From: Streptomyces sedi
GTDB lineage: Bacteria; Actinomycetota; Actinomycetes; Streptomycetales; Streptomycetaceae
Length of the DNA: 64,000 nucleotides
Direction of reading: 5' to 3'
Assembly: GCF_006335015.1 (NCBI RefSeq)
Contig: NZ_VDGT01000005.1
Location: 269,555-333,554 of the forward strand
Part shown: positions 45,301 through 54,174 of the stretch, piece after piece
Position numbering within the stretch: the first letter of the stretch is position 1
Layout of the letters: the number at the start of each line of letters is the position of its first letter
Made by a program: the position numbers and the translations under genes
The notes under the pieces: generated by a model
The model's database searches: none
What the model saw: only the letters and a program-made list of their open reading frames with translations
Told to the model about the DNA's origin: nothing

Positions 45301-47028
45301 CTGCCCGTGCGGATCGCGGGCACCGCGCACTGGGCGGCCGTCGAGGACGCCGGCCGGCTGCGGGACGCCCTGGGCACCGCGCTGCCGGTGGGCGTGCCCG
45401 AGGCGTTCACGGAGCCGGTGGCCGACCCGCTGGGCGACCTGCTCGCCCGGCATGCCCGCACCCACGGTCCCTTCACCTCGGCGCGGGTCGCGACCAGGTT
45501 CGGCCTCGGCACCGCCGTGGCGGACGGCGCGCTGCACCGGATGGCGGCCGAGGGGCGCCTGGTGCGGGGCGAGTTCCGCCCGGGCGCCAGCGGGCAGGAG
45601 TGGTGCGACCCGACGGTGCTGCGGCGGCTGCGCCGACGCTCGCTGGCCGCCCTGCGCCAGGAGGTGGAGCCGGTCGCGCCCCGCGCGCTGGCGGCGTTCC
45701 TGCCGCGCTGGCAGCACGTCGGCCCGTCCGTCGGCAGGGGCGAGCTGCGGGGCGTGGACGGTCTGCTGCGCGCCGTCGAGCAGTTGCAGGGCGCCGCCGT
45801 GCCGGCCTCCGCGCTGGAGCGCCTGGTGCTGCCGGCCCGCGTGTCGGGCTACGCGCCGCAGCTGCTCGACGAGTTGACGGCCTCCGGCGAGGTGGTGTGG
45901 GCCGGCGCCGGCGCGCTGCCCGGCAAGGACGGCTGGATCTCGCTGTTCCCCGCCGACGCGGCGCCGCTGCTCTTGCCGCCTCCGCTCCCGCTGGAGCTGG
46001 GCGGGACACACCGCGCCGTGCTGGACGCCCTCGCCGGCGGCTACGGGCTGTTCTTCCGGCAGATCGCCGACCAGGTGGCGGCGGCCGGAATCGAGGACGG
46101 CGAGACCGCACTGGCCGAGGCGGTATGGGAGTTGGCCTGGTCGGGCCGGCTGACCAACGACACCCTCGGCCCGTTGCGCGCGCTGCTGGGTTCCGGCCGC
46201 ACCGCCGGCTCCACGGCACACCGCGCCCGCCGCGCCACCCCGCGTGGCCGCTACGGCGCGCTCGCCGTCGGCTCCGGCGGCGCCGTCCGCCCGGCGGCCT
46301 CGCGCAACGGCCCGCCGACGGTCGCCGGCCGCTGGTCCCTGCTTCCCGAGCCGGTGAGCGACCCCACGGTCCGCGCCCACGCGCTGGCCCGCACCCTGCT
46401 CGACCGGCACGGGGTCGTCACCAGGGGCGCCGTGATGACGGAGGGCGTCGCCGGCGGATTCTCGGCGGTCTACCGGGTGTTGTCCGTCTTCGAGGAGAAC
46501 GGCCAGGCCAGGCGCGGCTATGTGGTGGAGGGCCTGGGCGCCGCCCAGTTCGCGATGGACGGCGCGGTGGACCGGCTGCGCGCCGTCGGCTCGGCCGCCG
46601 AGCGCCCGGCCGGCGGCAGCGGCGGCCCCCGCGTCGCGCTGCTGGCCGCCGCCGACCCGGCGAACGCCTACGGCGCCGCCCTGCCCTGGCCCGAGGCGCC
46701 GGAGGGCGCCCGGCACAAGCCGGGCCGCAAGGCCGGGGCGCTGGTGGTGCTGGTCGACGGCGTTCTCACGCTGTATGTCGAGCGCGGTGGCCGCACCCTG
46801 CTGGCCTGGCCGCCAGGTGAGGGGCAGGCGGACGGCGAGGAGTGGGCCGAGGGGGCGCTGCGCCCGGCGACCGAGGCCCTGGCCCAGGCCGTGCGCGCCG
46901 GCGCTCTGGGCACGCTCACGGTGGAGCGGGTCAACGGCCGGCAGGCGCTCGCGGACGCGTCATGGGTCGGCCTGCTGGAAGGCGCGGGCTTCCACGCGAC
47001 GCCGCGCGGTCTGCGGCTGCGCCCGTGA
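42310..47028 (+). CDS. lhr: Large ATP-dependent helicase Lhr
   Basis: A 1572-residue superfamily 2 3'-5' helicase active on RNA-DNA hybrids. The Lhr core (about 1-870) has Walker A APTGSGKT (about 60), the DEVH box in VILDEVHAVAGTKRG, motif III LSATVRP and motif VI QRVGRAGHQ. The rest is the Lhr C-terminal region that forms oligomers in mycobacteria. The ATG at 42310 has GAGG six bases upstream; ATG 42319 is an alternative. In many actinobacteria nei2 (DNA glycosylase) follows lhr; here the next gene is the convergent clgR, and no glycosylase is present. Confidence 0.95.
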   Translation: MGHMSGSKNTTGGAPGAGPVLDGFSPATSAWFRHAFQAPTAAQEGAWRAIAEESDALVVAPTGSGKTLAAFLASLDRLAAEPPPAEPLRRCRVLYVSPLKALAVDVERNLRSPLTGIRQESVRLGLPEPDIRVGIRTGDTPAADRRAMARRPPDILITTPESLFLVLTSSAREALAGVETVILDEVHAVAGTKRGAHLALTLERLDALLARPARRIGLSATVRPVDEVARFLSPQRKATVVQPPSGKEFQLSVVVPVPDLGELGGSPAPDTGAGEDRPSIWPSVEERIVDLVQAHRSTIVFVNSRRLAERLCNRMNEIAHERATGESLPADHGPAELMGGSGAGSGAPAALARAHHGSVAKEQRAQIEEDLKAGRLPAVVATSSLELGIDMGSVDLVVQVESPPSVASGLQRVGRAGHQVGAVSAGVVFPKYRGDLVQSAVVTERMRQGAIEALRVPANPLDVLAQQIVAITAMDSWDVEELLALVRRAAPFAALPESAYQSVLDMLAGRYPSDAFAELRPRLVWDRVAGTVTGRPGAQRLAVTSGGTIPDRGLFGVFLAGSDPRRGGGRVGELDEEMVYESRVGDVFTLGTTSWRIEDITRDRVLVSPAPGVPGRLPFWKGDQLGRPLELGRALGAFLREIGALDEEAARRRLAEAGLDTWAVDNVLAYLTEQREACGHVPDDRTIVVERFRDELGDWRVVVHSPFGAQVHAPWALALGARLTERLGMDAQVLHADDGIVLRLPDADPFALDDADDPGPLDAALDDGQAPVGAGDVLFPPGEVDEMVTEQVGGSALFAARFRECAARALLLPRRDPGRRTPLWQQRQRASQLLSVASEFGSFPIVLEAVRECLQDVFDVPGLAELMRDIEGRRVRLVEVTTQAPSPFARSLLFGYVAQYLYEGDSPLAERRAAALSLDSRLLAELLGRAELRELLDPEVLAVLERELGWLTEERRVRDAEGVADLLRVLGPLTEEELAERGARPEWAAELGAARRALPVRIAGTAHWAAVEDAGRLRDALGTALPVGVPEAFTEPVADPLGDLLARHARTHGPFTSARVATRFGLGTAVADGALHRMAAEGRLVRGEFRPGASGQEWCDPTVLRRLRRRSLAALRQEVEPVAPRALAAFLPRWQHVGPSVGRGELRGVDGLLRAVEQLQGAAVPASALERLVLPARVSGYAPQLLDELTASGEVVWAGAGALPGKDGWISLFPADAAPLLLPPPLPLELGGTHRAVLDALAGGYGLFFRQIADQVAAAGIEDGETALAEAVWELAWSGRLTNDTLGPLRALLGSGRTAGSTAHRARRATPRGRYGALAVGSGGAVRPAASRNGPPTVAGRWSLLPEPVSDPTVRAHALARTLLDRHGVVTRGAVMTEGVAGGFSAVYRVLSVFEENGQARRGYVVEGLGAAQFAMDGAVDRLRAVGSAAERPAGGSGGPRVALLAAADPANAYGAALPWPEAPEGARHKPGRKAGALVVLVDGVLTLYVERGGRTLLAWPPGEGQADGEEWAEGALRPATEALAQAVRAGALGTLTVERVNGRQALADASWVGLLEGAGFHATPRGLRLRP

Positions 47029-47051
47029 GAGGTGTGGGGAGGAGCTGGCAA

Positions 47052-47067
47052 GCGCGTCCGGACGCGC
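47052..47067. terminator. 16-bp palindrome at the convergent lhr/clgR junction
   Basis: GCGCGTCCGGACGCGC is a perfect palindrome located 24 bp after the lhr stop. It can form a short hairpin, so it may act as a weak terminator or be a protein site. Confidence 0.4.
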
Positions 47068-47116
47068 GAACGGCCGGGCGCGCCAGGCGCACTCCGGCCG
47101 GAGGCGTGCCGCCCGG

Positions 47117-47494
47117 TCAGGCGGCGACCACGTCGACGGCCTCGGCCGGAGCCTTGATCGTGACGCGGTCTTCGGGACGGTGGGTGACGGGGGACACACG
47201 CACCGGGTTGAGCATCGGACGCATCGGGGGCACCGTGTCACTCGCGGCGGACTGGGCCAGCTCGGCGAGGGACAGCTCGTCGCTGACCTCACGCATCAGC
47301 TCCGACATCCGCAGCTCCAGTGCGTCGCAGATGGCGGCCAGCAGCTCGGAGGAAGCCTCCTTCTGTCCCCGCTCCACCTCGGAGAGGTACCCGAGGGAGA
47401 CGCGGGCGGAAGAGGACACTTCGCGCAGGGTGCGGCCCTGATGTTGGCGCTGCCGACGCAGCACGTCACCCAACAGGCGACGGAGCAGGATCAT
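47117..47494 (-). CDS. clgR: Transcriptional activator ClgR (clp gene regulator)
   Basis: A 125-residue Xre-type helix-turn-helix protein that activates clpP1P2, clpC and lon in actinobacteria. The HTH is at about 8-62 ([20 protein letters not shown], then [20 protein letters not shown]). The C-terminus ends VDVVAA; in S. lividans a terminal Ala-Ala makes ClgR a ClpP substrate, closing a feedback loop, and that pair is present here. The ATG at 47494 follows GAGGAGGGAG. It lies 95 bp downstream of cinA on the same strand and may be the last gene of the cinA-pgsA-rimO run. Confidence 0.93.
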   Translation of the reverse strand: MILLRRLLGDVLRRQRQHQGRTLREVSSSARVSLGYLSEVERGQKEASSELLAAICDALELRMSELMREVSDELSLAELAQSAASDTVPPMRPMLNPVRVSPVTHRPEDRVTIKAPAEAVDVVAA

Positions 47495-47589
47495 CGGTGG
47501 CTCCCTCCTCGGACCGTTGGCCTCGCTAGCTTCATGCCCCACCGTACCGCTTCGGACTCCCCCCGCGCGGGGAGCGATGTCTTGTTCAC

Positions 47590-48180
47590 TCAGGGCTGCA
47601 AACATCCATCCTCTCCGTTCTGTTCCGTATCCTGGCCCGGGCCCCGGCCCGGGTCCCGGTCCTTTCGGAAGTCCGCGTGCAGCAGCTCGTTCCGCAGCAG
47701 CGCGAGCACGGCCCGCACGCTCTCCGCGCGGATCGCGGCCCGATCACCGCGGAGACTCAGCCGCTGAGCCACGACTCCCCCCTTCCCCGGCGCCGAAACC
47801 GCGACGTGCACCGTGCCCACCGGCGCCCCGTCCTGCGGCTCCGGCCCCGCGACGCCGGTGGTCGCCACGCCCCAGTCCGCGCCCAGCAGCCGCCGGGCGC
47901 CGACGGCGAGCTGGCGGGCCACCTCCGCGTCCACCGCGCCCCGCTCGTCGAGGAGCGCGCCGCTGACCCCCAGCACCTCGCGCTTGACCTCGGAGGCGTA
48001 GGCGGTGACCGAGCCCCGGAACGCCCGGGAGGCCCCCGGGACGTCGGTGAGCGCCGCCGCCACCAGCCCGCCGGTCAGTGACTCGGCGACGGCCAGCGTC
48101 TGGCCGCGTCCCACCAGTATGCCCAGCACCTGTGACACCACGGGCGGCTCGTACGCCGCCTTTCCGCCATTACCGCCCAT
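47590..48180 (-). CDS. cinA: CinA-family (nicotinamide-nucleotide amidohydrolase, PncC-type) protein
   Basis: A 196-residue protein equal to the C-terminal CinA domain only; the N-terminal MoCF-like domain of full CinA is absent. Conserved blocks are [24 protein letters not shown] start, [11 protein letters not shown], and [12 protein letters not shown]. Such stand-alone domains deamidate NMN to nicotinic acid mononucleotide. The 40-residue tail is charged and low in complexity. Its start overlaps the pgsA end by 11 bp, indicating translational coupling. Confidence 0.9.
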   Translation of the reverse strand: MGGNGGKAAYEPPVVSQVLGILVGRGQTLAVAESLTGGLVAAALTDVPGASRAFRGSVTAYASEVKREVLGVSGALLDERGAVDAEVARQLAVGARRLLGADWGVATTGVAGPEPQDGAPVGTVHVAVSAPGKGGVVAQRLSLRGDRAAIRAESVRAVLALLRNELLHADFRKDRDPGRGPGQDTEQNGEDGCLQP

Positions 48181-48808
48181 CGGTCCGCTCCCTCGCCAGC
48201 CCCCGACGTCGCAGGACCACAGCCTGCCGGACGTAGTCGAGCCCGGTCGCCACCGTCAACACGACGGCCAACGCCATCACCCACCAGCGGAGCGTGGCCA
48301 GCGGACCCGTCAGGGCGAGTATGTACATCCCGACGGCGATGCCCTGGGCCAGCGTCTTGAGCTTGCCGCCCCGGCTGGCCGGAATCACCCCGTGCCTGAT
48401 CACCCAGAACCGCATCAGGGTGATCCCCAACTCCCGGACCAGTATGGTCGCCGTCACCCACCACGGCAGGTCGCCGAGGAGCGAGAGGCAGACCAACGCG
48501 GCCCCCATGATCGCCTTGTCGGCGATCGGGTCGGCGATCTTGCCGAAGTCCGTGACCAGGTTGTGGCGCCTGGCCAGCTCACCGTCGAACAGGTCGGTGA
48601 TCATGGCGATCGAGAACGCCGCCCAGGCCAACGAACGCCAGGCCGGGTCGTGCCCGCCGTCGGCGAACATCAGCAGGACGAAGCCCGGGACCAGCAGCAG
48701 CCGGACCATGGTCAGGATGTTGGCGATGTTCCACAGACCGGGCGCTGCGGCACGCGCGCGGTCAGCCGTCCTGCCGCCCCCGGCGGCCGAGGCCGGCGTG
48801 GATGTCAC
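48170..48808 (-). CDS. pgsA: CDP-diacylglycerol--glycerol-3-phosphate 3-phosphatidyltransferase
   Basis: Makes phosphatidylglycerol phosphate, the precursor of phosphatidylglycerol and cardiolipin. The 212-residue membrane enzyme has the complete CDP-alcohol phosphotransferase motif: DG-x2-AR-x8-G-x3-D-x3-D from FDGELARR to PIADK. About five membrane segments are visible. It starts with GTG 48808 inside the rimO stop (4-bp overlap) and overlaps cinA at its end. A pgsA-type enzyme could also be a phosphatidylinositol-phosphate or cardiolipin synthase; the rimO-pgsA-cinA order supports PgsA. Confidence 0.92.
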   Translation of the reverse strand: MTSTPASAAGGGRTADRARAAAPGLWNIANILTMVRLLLVPGFVLLMFADGGHDPAWRSLAWAAFSIAMITDLFDGELARRHNLVTDFGKIADPIADKAIMGAALVCLSLLGDLPWWVTATILVRELGITLMRFWVIRHGVIPASRGGKLKTLAQGIAVGMYILALTGPLATLRWWVMALAVVLTVATGLDYVRQAVVLRRRGLARERTDGR

Positions 48809-50316
48809 CTTCCCGCCTCCGCGACGCCGGGGTCGGACACCGGCGCGATCTCGGCGAACAGGTCCACGCCCTGCGATCCCACGACCCTGGCGGGCACCAG
48901 GTCGCCGACGGCCGGCGCCCGGTCGCCCTTGGCGACCAGCAGCACCTGGCCGTCCGTCTCGGGCGCCTGGTGCGCGCCGCGCCCCACGGCCACCACGTCG
49001 CCGGGCGCGCCCGTGACATCGGTCTCGTCGTCGACGCCCACCGACTCGACCAGCACCAGCGTCTCCTCGCCCAGCCGCTCCTCGGCGCGCTGCGCGATCA
49101 GCTCGTCGGCCAGCTCGGAGACCCGCGCCAGCCGCTCGGCGACCACCTCGGGCGCCACCTTGTCCTCGTAGCCCGCGGCCTCGGTACCGTCCTCGTCCGA
49201 GTAGCCGAAGACCCCTATGGCGTCCAGCCGCGCCCCGGTGAGGAAGCGTTCCAGCTCGGCGAGGTCGGCCTCGGACTCCCCGGGGAAACCGACGATGAAG
49301 TTGGAGCGCACGCCGGCGTGCGGGGCCTTGTCCCTGATGCCGGCCAGCAACTCCAGGAAGCGGTCGGTGTCGCCGAACCTGCGCATCGCGCGCAGCACCC
49401 CGGGAGCCGAGTGCTGGAACGAGAGGTCGAAGTAGGGCGCGACCTTCTCCGTGCCGGTCAGCACGTCGATCAGCCCGGGCCGCATCTCGGCCGGCTGGAG
49501 GTAGCTCACCCTGATCCGCTCCAGCCCGTCCACCTCGGCCAGCTCCGCCAGCAGCGTCTCCAGCAGCCTGATGTCGCCCAGGTCCTTGCCGTAGGAGGTG
49601 TTGTTCTCGGAGACCAGCATGATCTCCCGCACCCCCTGCTCGGCCAGCCAGCGCGCCTCGTTCAGCACGTCGGAGGGGCGGCGGGAGATGAACGAGCCGC
49701 GGAAGGACGGGATGGCGCAGAACGTGCAGCGGCGGTCGCAGCCGGAGGCCAGCTTCACGGAGGCCACCGGGCTGCTGTCCAGCCGCCGCCGCAGCGGCGC
49801 GCGCGGCCCCGAGGCCGGGGCGAGGCCGTCGGGCAGGTCGCTGATCGCGCCGTGGCCCGGCAGGGCGACCTCGGTGCCCTGGCGCTCGGCCGGGCTGATC
49901 GGCAGCAGCTTGCGCCGGTCGCGCGGCACGTGCGGGGCGTGGGTGCCGCCGGAGAGGATGGTGTTGAGCCGTTCGGAGATGTCCGCGTAGTCGTCGAAGC
50001 CGAGGACACCGTCCGCCTCGGGCAGCGCCTCGGCGAGATCCTTGCCGTAGCGCTCCGCCATGCAGCCGACCGCGACGACGGCCTGGGTTCGGCCGCCGCC
50101 GTCCTTCAGCTCGTTGGCCTCCAGCAGGGCGTCGACGGAGTCCTTCTTGGCGGCGTCCACGAAGCCGCAGGTGTTGACGACGGCGACCTGGGCGTCGGCC
50201 GCGTCGTCGACCAGGTCCCAGCCGTCGGCGGCCAGCCGGCCGGCCAGCTCTTCGGAATCCACCTCGTTACGGGCGCATCCAAGGGTGACGAGGGCGACGG
50301 TGCGGCGTTCGGACAT
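48805..50316 (-). CDS. rimO: Ribosomal protein S12 methylthiotransferase RimO
   Basis: Radical SAM enzyme that methylthiolates the conserved Asp of ribosomal protein S12. Auxiliary cluster ligands are Cys14, Cys50 and Cys85; the radical SAM motif CDRRCTFC supplies Cys193, Cys197 and Cys200. A TRAM domain ([10 protein letters not shown] onwards) is at about 415-480. [11 protein letters not shown] at the N-terminus is typical of RimO rather than MiaB. The 503-residue length and the insert rich in Pro/Gly/Arg at 130-180 are common in Streptomyces. It is 64 bp downstream of the RodZ-like gene and coupled to pgsA. Confidence 0.96.
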   Translation of the reverse strand: MSERRTVALVTLGCARNEVDSEELAGRLAADGWDLVDDAADAQVAVVNTCGFVDAAKKDSVDALLEANELKDGGGRTQAVVAVGCMAERYGKDLAEALPEADGVLGFDDYADISERLNTILSGGTHAPHVPRDRRKLLPISPAERQGTEVALPGHGAISDLPDGLAPASGPRAPLRRRLDSSPVASVKLASGCDRRCTFCAIPSFRGSFISRRPSDVLNEARWLAEQGVREIMLVSENNTSYGKDLGDIRLLETLLAELAEVDGLERIRVSYLQPAEMRPGLIDVLTGTEKVAPYFDLSFQHSAPGVLRAMRRFGDTDRFLELLAGIRDKAPHAGVRSNFIVGFPGESEADLAELERFLTGARLDAIGVFGYSDEDGTEAAGYEDKVAPEVVAERLARVSELADELIAQRAEERLGEETLVLVESVGVDDETDVTGAPGDVVAVGRGAHQAPETDGQVLLVAKGDRAPAVGDLVPARVVGSQGVDLFAEIAPVSDPGVAEAGR

Positions 50317-50341
50317 GCCAACAAGCCTACTTCGTTCCCGG

Positions 50342-50379
50342 CGGGCCGCCCGTCGCGGGCCGCCCGTCGGGGCCGCCCG
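50342..50379. repeat. 14-bp tandem repeat (2.7 copies) between rodZ-like gene and rimO
   Basis: CGGGCCGCCCGTCG occurs at 50342-50355 and 50356-50369, followed by a partial GGGCCGCCCG at 50370-50379. Each unit contains a GGGC/GCCC pairing, so the RNA could fold; it lies right after the rodZ-like stop codon and may serve as an attenuator. Confidence 0.7.
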
Positions 50380-50380
50380 C

Positions 50381-51196
50381 TCAGCCCTCCTCCGGGTCTC
50401 CCACGGTGTAGCTGAGGCGCTGGACCTGGCCGGGCTCGAAAACGTCCTCGATCTCGCTGCCGTTCACGTGCAGCTTGACGGCGCCCGCGTTGCCCAGCAC
50501 CAGGTCGATCCGCTCGTCGTCGGTGAAGGTCTCCGAGGCGCCGTCCTCCAGGTTGCCCTCGAAGAGGACGCCGCCGCTGCTGTCCTTGACCGAGATCCAG
50601 CTGGTGCCCTCCATGCTGACCCGGATCGTCACCTTGTCCGCCGGTACACCGGCGACGGCGGACTCCGTCGGGGCCTCGGGCTCGGTCGGGTCGGGGCCCT
50701 GGCGCTCGGGTCCGTCACCGCCGGGGGAGTCCGCGCCCGGGGTCTCGGTGCGCTCCGCGACGGAACCGCCGCCGCCCCCCTCGTCCTCACCCGCGGAGAA
50801 GAACGTGAAGCCCACGAAGCCGATCACGACGACTATGGCCGCGACCATCGCCGCCGTCCAGTTGGGGCGGCGCGGCTCGGGGCGGATGCGCTCGGCCTCG
50901 AAGAGCGGCCCGGTGGGCAGCGACTCGTCGTGGTGGCCGTGCTGCGCGTTGTACAGCTCGATCAGCTCGGCGGGCTCCAGCCCGACGGCCCGCGCCAGGG
51001 TCCTGACGTGCCCGCGCGCGTAGACGTCGCCGCCGCAGCGCGAGAAGTCGTCCGCCTCGATGGCCCGCACGATCGGAATACGCACCCGGGTGGCCGAACT
51101 GACCTCGTCCACGGTCAGCTTCGCGTCGATGCGCGCCTGCTGGAGGGTACGACCGACAGAAGGCCGGTCCTTGGCTTTCTCGTTGCCGTGGGACAC
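50381..51196 (-). CDS. RodZ-like protein (helix-turn-helix, one TM, DUF4115)
   Basis: A 271-residue bitopic membrane protein starting at GTG 51196. An Xre-type HTH domain is at about 12-75 ([20 protein letters not shown]), a single TM segment at 113-133, an acidic Pro/Gly-rich linker at 135-185, and an extracytoplasmic DUF4115 beta domain to the end. This is the RodZ layout; RodZ links MreB to the cell-wall machinery, and in Streptomyces it may act in sporulation or polar growth. It is placed between ftsK and rimO on the same strand. Confidence 0.88.
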   Translation of the reverse strand: MSHGNEKAKDRPSVGRTLQQARIDAKLTVDEVSSATRVRIPIVRAIEADDFSRCGGDVYARGHVRTLARAVGLEPAELIELYNAQHGHHDESLPTGPLFEAERIRPEPRRPNWTAAMVAAIVVVIGFVGFTFFSAGEDEGGGGGSVAERTETPGADSPGGDGPERQGPDPTEPEAPTESAVAGVPADKVTIRVSMEGTSWISVKDSSGGVLFEGNLEDGASETFTDDERIDLVLGNAGAVKLHVNGSEIEDVFEPGQVQRLSYTVGDPEEG

Positions 51197-51310
51197 GGGG
51201 GCGCCTTTCGAGCGTGAAGCCGCGTGCTGTGCTTATCAGTCTAGGGGGGTCCGAAAAGGAACGGGCAACCGGGCGGGCGCATTCTGTCCGCCAACGGGAT
51301 GGCGTTCCCC

Positions 51311-51335
51311 GGCCGCTCCCCCACGAGGAGCGGCC
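51311..51335 (-). terminator. ftsK terminator
   Basis: GGCCGCTCC (51311-51319) pairs exactly with GGAGCGGCC (51327-51335) around a 7-nt loop, 39 bp past the ftsK stop on the minus strand. Confidence 0.7.
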
Positions 51336-51373
51336 CCGGGTGGGCGCCCTCCGTGAAGTCGGCCCCTAGGCTG

Positions 51374-54073
51374 CTACTCCCCACGAATCAGCGTGAGCAC
51401 ACCATCGAGTTCGTCCGGCTTGATGAGCACGTCCCTGGCCTTCGAACCCTCGCTCGGCCCGACCACCCCGCGCGACTCCATCAGGTCCATCAGCCGGCCG
51501 GCCTTGGCGAAGCCGACCCGCAGCTTGCGCTGGAGCATGGAGGTCGAGCCGAACTGTGTGGAGACCACCAGCTCGGCGGCCTGGCACAGCAGGTCGAGGT
51601 CGTCGCCGATCTCCTCGTCGATCTGCTTCTTCTGCTTCGTCCCCGTCGTCACGTCGTCGCGGAAGGTCGGCGCCATCTGCGCCTTGCAGTGCTCGACGAC
51701 CTGGGCGACCTCCTCCTCCGTGACGAAGGCGCCCTGCATCCGCGTCGGCTTGTTCGCGCCCATCGGCAGGAAGAGGGCGTCGCCCTTGCCGATCAGCTTC
51801 TCCGCGCCCTGCTGGTCGAGGATGACGCGGCTGTCCGCCAGCGAGGAGGTCGCGAACGCCAGCCGCGAGGGCACGTTGGCCTTGATCAGACCGGTGACCA
51901 CGTCCACGCTCGGCCGCTGGGTCGCCAGCACCAGGTGGATGCCGGCGGCCCTGGCGAGCTGGGTGATGCGCACGATGGCGTCCTCGACGTCGCGCGGCGC
52001 CACCATCATCAGGTCGGCCAGCTCGTCGACGATCACCAACAGGTACGGGTACGGCGCCAGTTCGCGCTCGCTGCCCTCGGGAACCTTCGCCTTCCCCGCG
52101 CGCACCGCCGCGTTGAAGTCGTCGATGTGGCGGTAGCCGTACGCCGCCAGGTCGTCGTACCGCAGGTCCATCTCGCGCACCACCCACTGGAGCGCCTCGG
52201 CGGCCCGCTTGGGGTTGGTGATGATCGGGGTGATCAGGTGCGGGATGCCCTCGTAGGCGGTCAGCTCCACCCGCTTGGGGTCGACCAGGACCAGCCGCAC
52301 CTCCTCCGGGGTCGACCGCATCATGATGGAGGTGATCAGGCAGTTGACGCAGGACGACTTGCCGGAGCCGGTGGCGCCGGCCACCAGCATGTGCGGCATC
52401 CGCGCCAGGTCGGCCATCACATAGCCGCCCTCGACGTCCTTGCCGAGCCCGACCAGCAGCGGGCGCCCGTCGCCCATGGCGTCGGTGGTGCGCAGCACGT
52501 CCCCGAGGTTGACCATCTCGCGGTCGCTGTTGGGGATCTCGATGCCGACGGCCGACTTCCCCGGGATCGGGCTGATGATCCGCACGTCCGGGCTGGCCAC
52601 CGCGTACGCGATGTTCTTGGTCAGCGCGGTGATCTTCTCCACCTTGACGGCGGGGCCCAGCGACACCTCGTAACGGGTGACCGTCGGCCCCCGTGTGAAG
52701 CCGGTGACCCGGGCGTCGACCTTGAACTCCGTGAAGACCGTGCTCAGCGACTCCACCACCGCGTCGTTGGCCGCGCTGCGGGTCCGGCCGGGACCGCCCC
52801 TGCTCAGCAGCTCGACGGAGGGCAGCGAGTAGCTGACGTCGCCCGCCAGTCGCAGTTGTTCGGCGCGCGGCGGCAGCGGCTCGCTGGGGGCCGGCGCCGG
52901 CTTGGTCAGATCGGGCACCCCGCCCGTCGCCCCGTGCGCGGCGGGCTCCTCGGCGTCCGGCGGCGTCGCCCCCGTGGCCTTGCGCCGTTCCCCCGCCGAA
53001 ATCCGGCTGCTGATGTCCGCGACCGAGGGCGAGGGCGGCACCCCGTGCAGCACCGCTCCGTCCAGCGCGGCGGCGGCCTCCGCCGCCACGTCCACCGGGT
53101 CGGAACCGGAACGGCGCGCGCCCCGGCGCTTGCGGCGCGACTCCGGCGCGCGCTTCTCGGCGCGCTCCCCGCTGAGTCCCGAGGCGGGCGCGCCCTGCCC
53201 CACCGACCAGTCCGTCTCGTCCGGCTCCGGCGCGTCGTCCCACTCGTCCGGGTCCTGCCGCCGCCGGCCGCGCGAGGCGCGCTCCACCGGCCGGTCGTCG
53301 ATCCCGTCGTGCGAGGCCCGCTCCGACGGCTCCCACACCCCCAGCCTCGTCAGCCCCTGCCCCAGCCTGCGGGGGATCGCGTTGACCGGCGTCGCCGTGA
53401 CCACCAGCAAGCCGAAGACGGTCAACAGCGTCAACAAGGCCATCGCCAGCGGCTCGCCCATCGCCAGGATCAGAGGGCGGGAGGCGGCCCACCCGATGTG
53501 GCCCCCCGTGTCCCGCAACGCCTGGGCGCCCTCGCTGCGCCCCGGGGCGCCGGTGAAGACGTGGACCAGCCCCAGCACTCCGATGAGCAGGGCCGTCAGA
53601 CCGATGACGATCCGGCCGTTGGCGTCCTCCCGCTCGGGGTGGATGAACAGCCGCACGGCGACGAAGCCGAGCAGCACGGGGAAGACCAGGTCGAGCCGGC
53701 CGAGCGCCCCGGTGATCAGCATGGTGACCAGGTCGCCGACGGGCCCCTGGAGGTTGGACCAGGTACCGGCCGCCGCGACCAGGGCCAGGCCGAGCAGCAG
53801 CAGCGCCACGCCGTCCTTGCGGTGCGCGGGGTCCAGGCCCTTGGCGCCGCGCCCTATCCCGCGCAGCACGTGGCCCAGCGGACGCGCCAGCCCGAGCCAC
53901 GTGCGGCGCACGACACGCAGCGCGAGGTTTCTGGACGGCGCCGGCTTCGGGGGCGGCTTTCTCGCCGACGCCTTCTTGGCGGCGGACTTCTTCGCCGGCG
54001 CCTTCTTGGCTGGCGCCGGCTTCCGGGCGCCGCGCGCGCCGGCGGAACCCTTGCCGGAGGTGGATGGGGCCAT
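51374..54073 (-). CDS. ftsK: DNA translocase FtsK/SpoIIIE
   Basis: An 899-residue septal DNA pump that clears chromosomes from closing septa during sporulation division. From the ATG at 54073 there is a Lys/Ala/Pro-rich basic leader (residues 15-45), then about four TM segments (75-215), a long charged linker, and the motor domain. Walker A is GATGSGKSS at about 570 and Walker B LLVIVDELADL at about 680. The C-terminal winged-helix gamma domain (GSTSMLQRKLRVGFAKAGRL) reads FtsK orienting sequences. The gene is followed by a hairpin and then the rodZ-like gene. Confidence 0.96.
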   Translation of the reverse strand: MAPSTSGKGSAGARGARKPAPAKKAPAKKSAAKKASARKPPPKPAPSRNLALRVVRRTWLGLARPLGHVLRGIGRGAKGLDPAHRKDGVALLLLGLALVAAAGTWSNLQGPVGDLVTMLITGALGRLDLVFPVLLGFVAVRLFIHPEREDANGRIVIGLTALLIGVLGLVHVFTGAPGRSEGAQALRDTGGHIGWAASRPLILAMGEPLAMALLTLLTVFGLLVVTATPVNAIPRRLGQGLTRLGVWEPSERASHDGIDDRPVERASRGRRRQDPDEWDDAPEPDETDWSVGQGAPASGLSGERAEKRAPESRRKRRGARRSGSDPVDVAAEAAAALDGAVLHGVPPSPSVADISSRISAGERRKATGATPPDAEEPAAHGATGGVPDLTKPAPAPSEPLPPRAEQLRLAGDVSYSLPSVELLSRGGPGRTRSAANDAVVESLSTVFTEFKVDARVTGFTRGPTVTRYEVSLGPAVKVEKITALTKNIAYAVASPDVRIISPIPGKSAVGIEIPNSDREMVNLGDVLRTTDAMGDGRPLLVGLGKDVEGGYVMADLARMPHMLVAGATGSGKSSCVNCLITSIMMRSTPEEVRLVLVDPKRVELTAYEGIPHLITPIITNPKRAAEALQWVVREMDLRYDDLAAYGYRHIDDFNAAVRAGKAKVPEGSERELAPYPYLLVIVDELADLMMVAPRDVEDAIVRITQLARAAGIHLVLATQRPSVDVVTGLIKANVPSRLAFATSSLADSRVILDQQGAEKLIGKGDALFLPMGANKPTRMQGAFVTEEEVAQVVEHCKAQMAPTFRDDVTTGTKQKKQIDEEIGDDLDLLCQAAELVVSTQFGSTSMLQRKLRVGFAKAGRLMDLMESRGVVGPSEGSKARDVLIKPDELDGVLTLIRGE

Positions 54074-54174
54074 GGGGGTGAGGCTACCGGGGTCTGGCAG
54101 CCGGGGCACGGAACACGTGCCCCGAACGCCCACCGACCTCGGCGAACGGCCGGTCGGGACCGGCCGACACCGCG

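Noticed and set aside
51990..54073. The basic Lys/Ala/Pro leader of FtsK as a fused histone-like domain
   Set aside because: It is only about 30 residues, low in complexity and typical of disordered basic leaders in Streptomyces membrane proteins.
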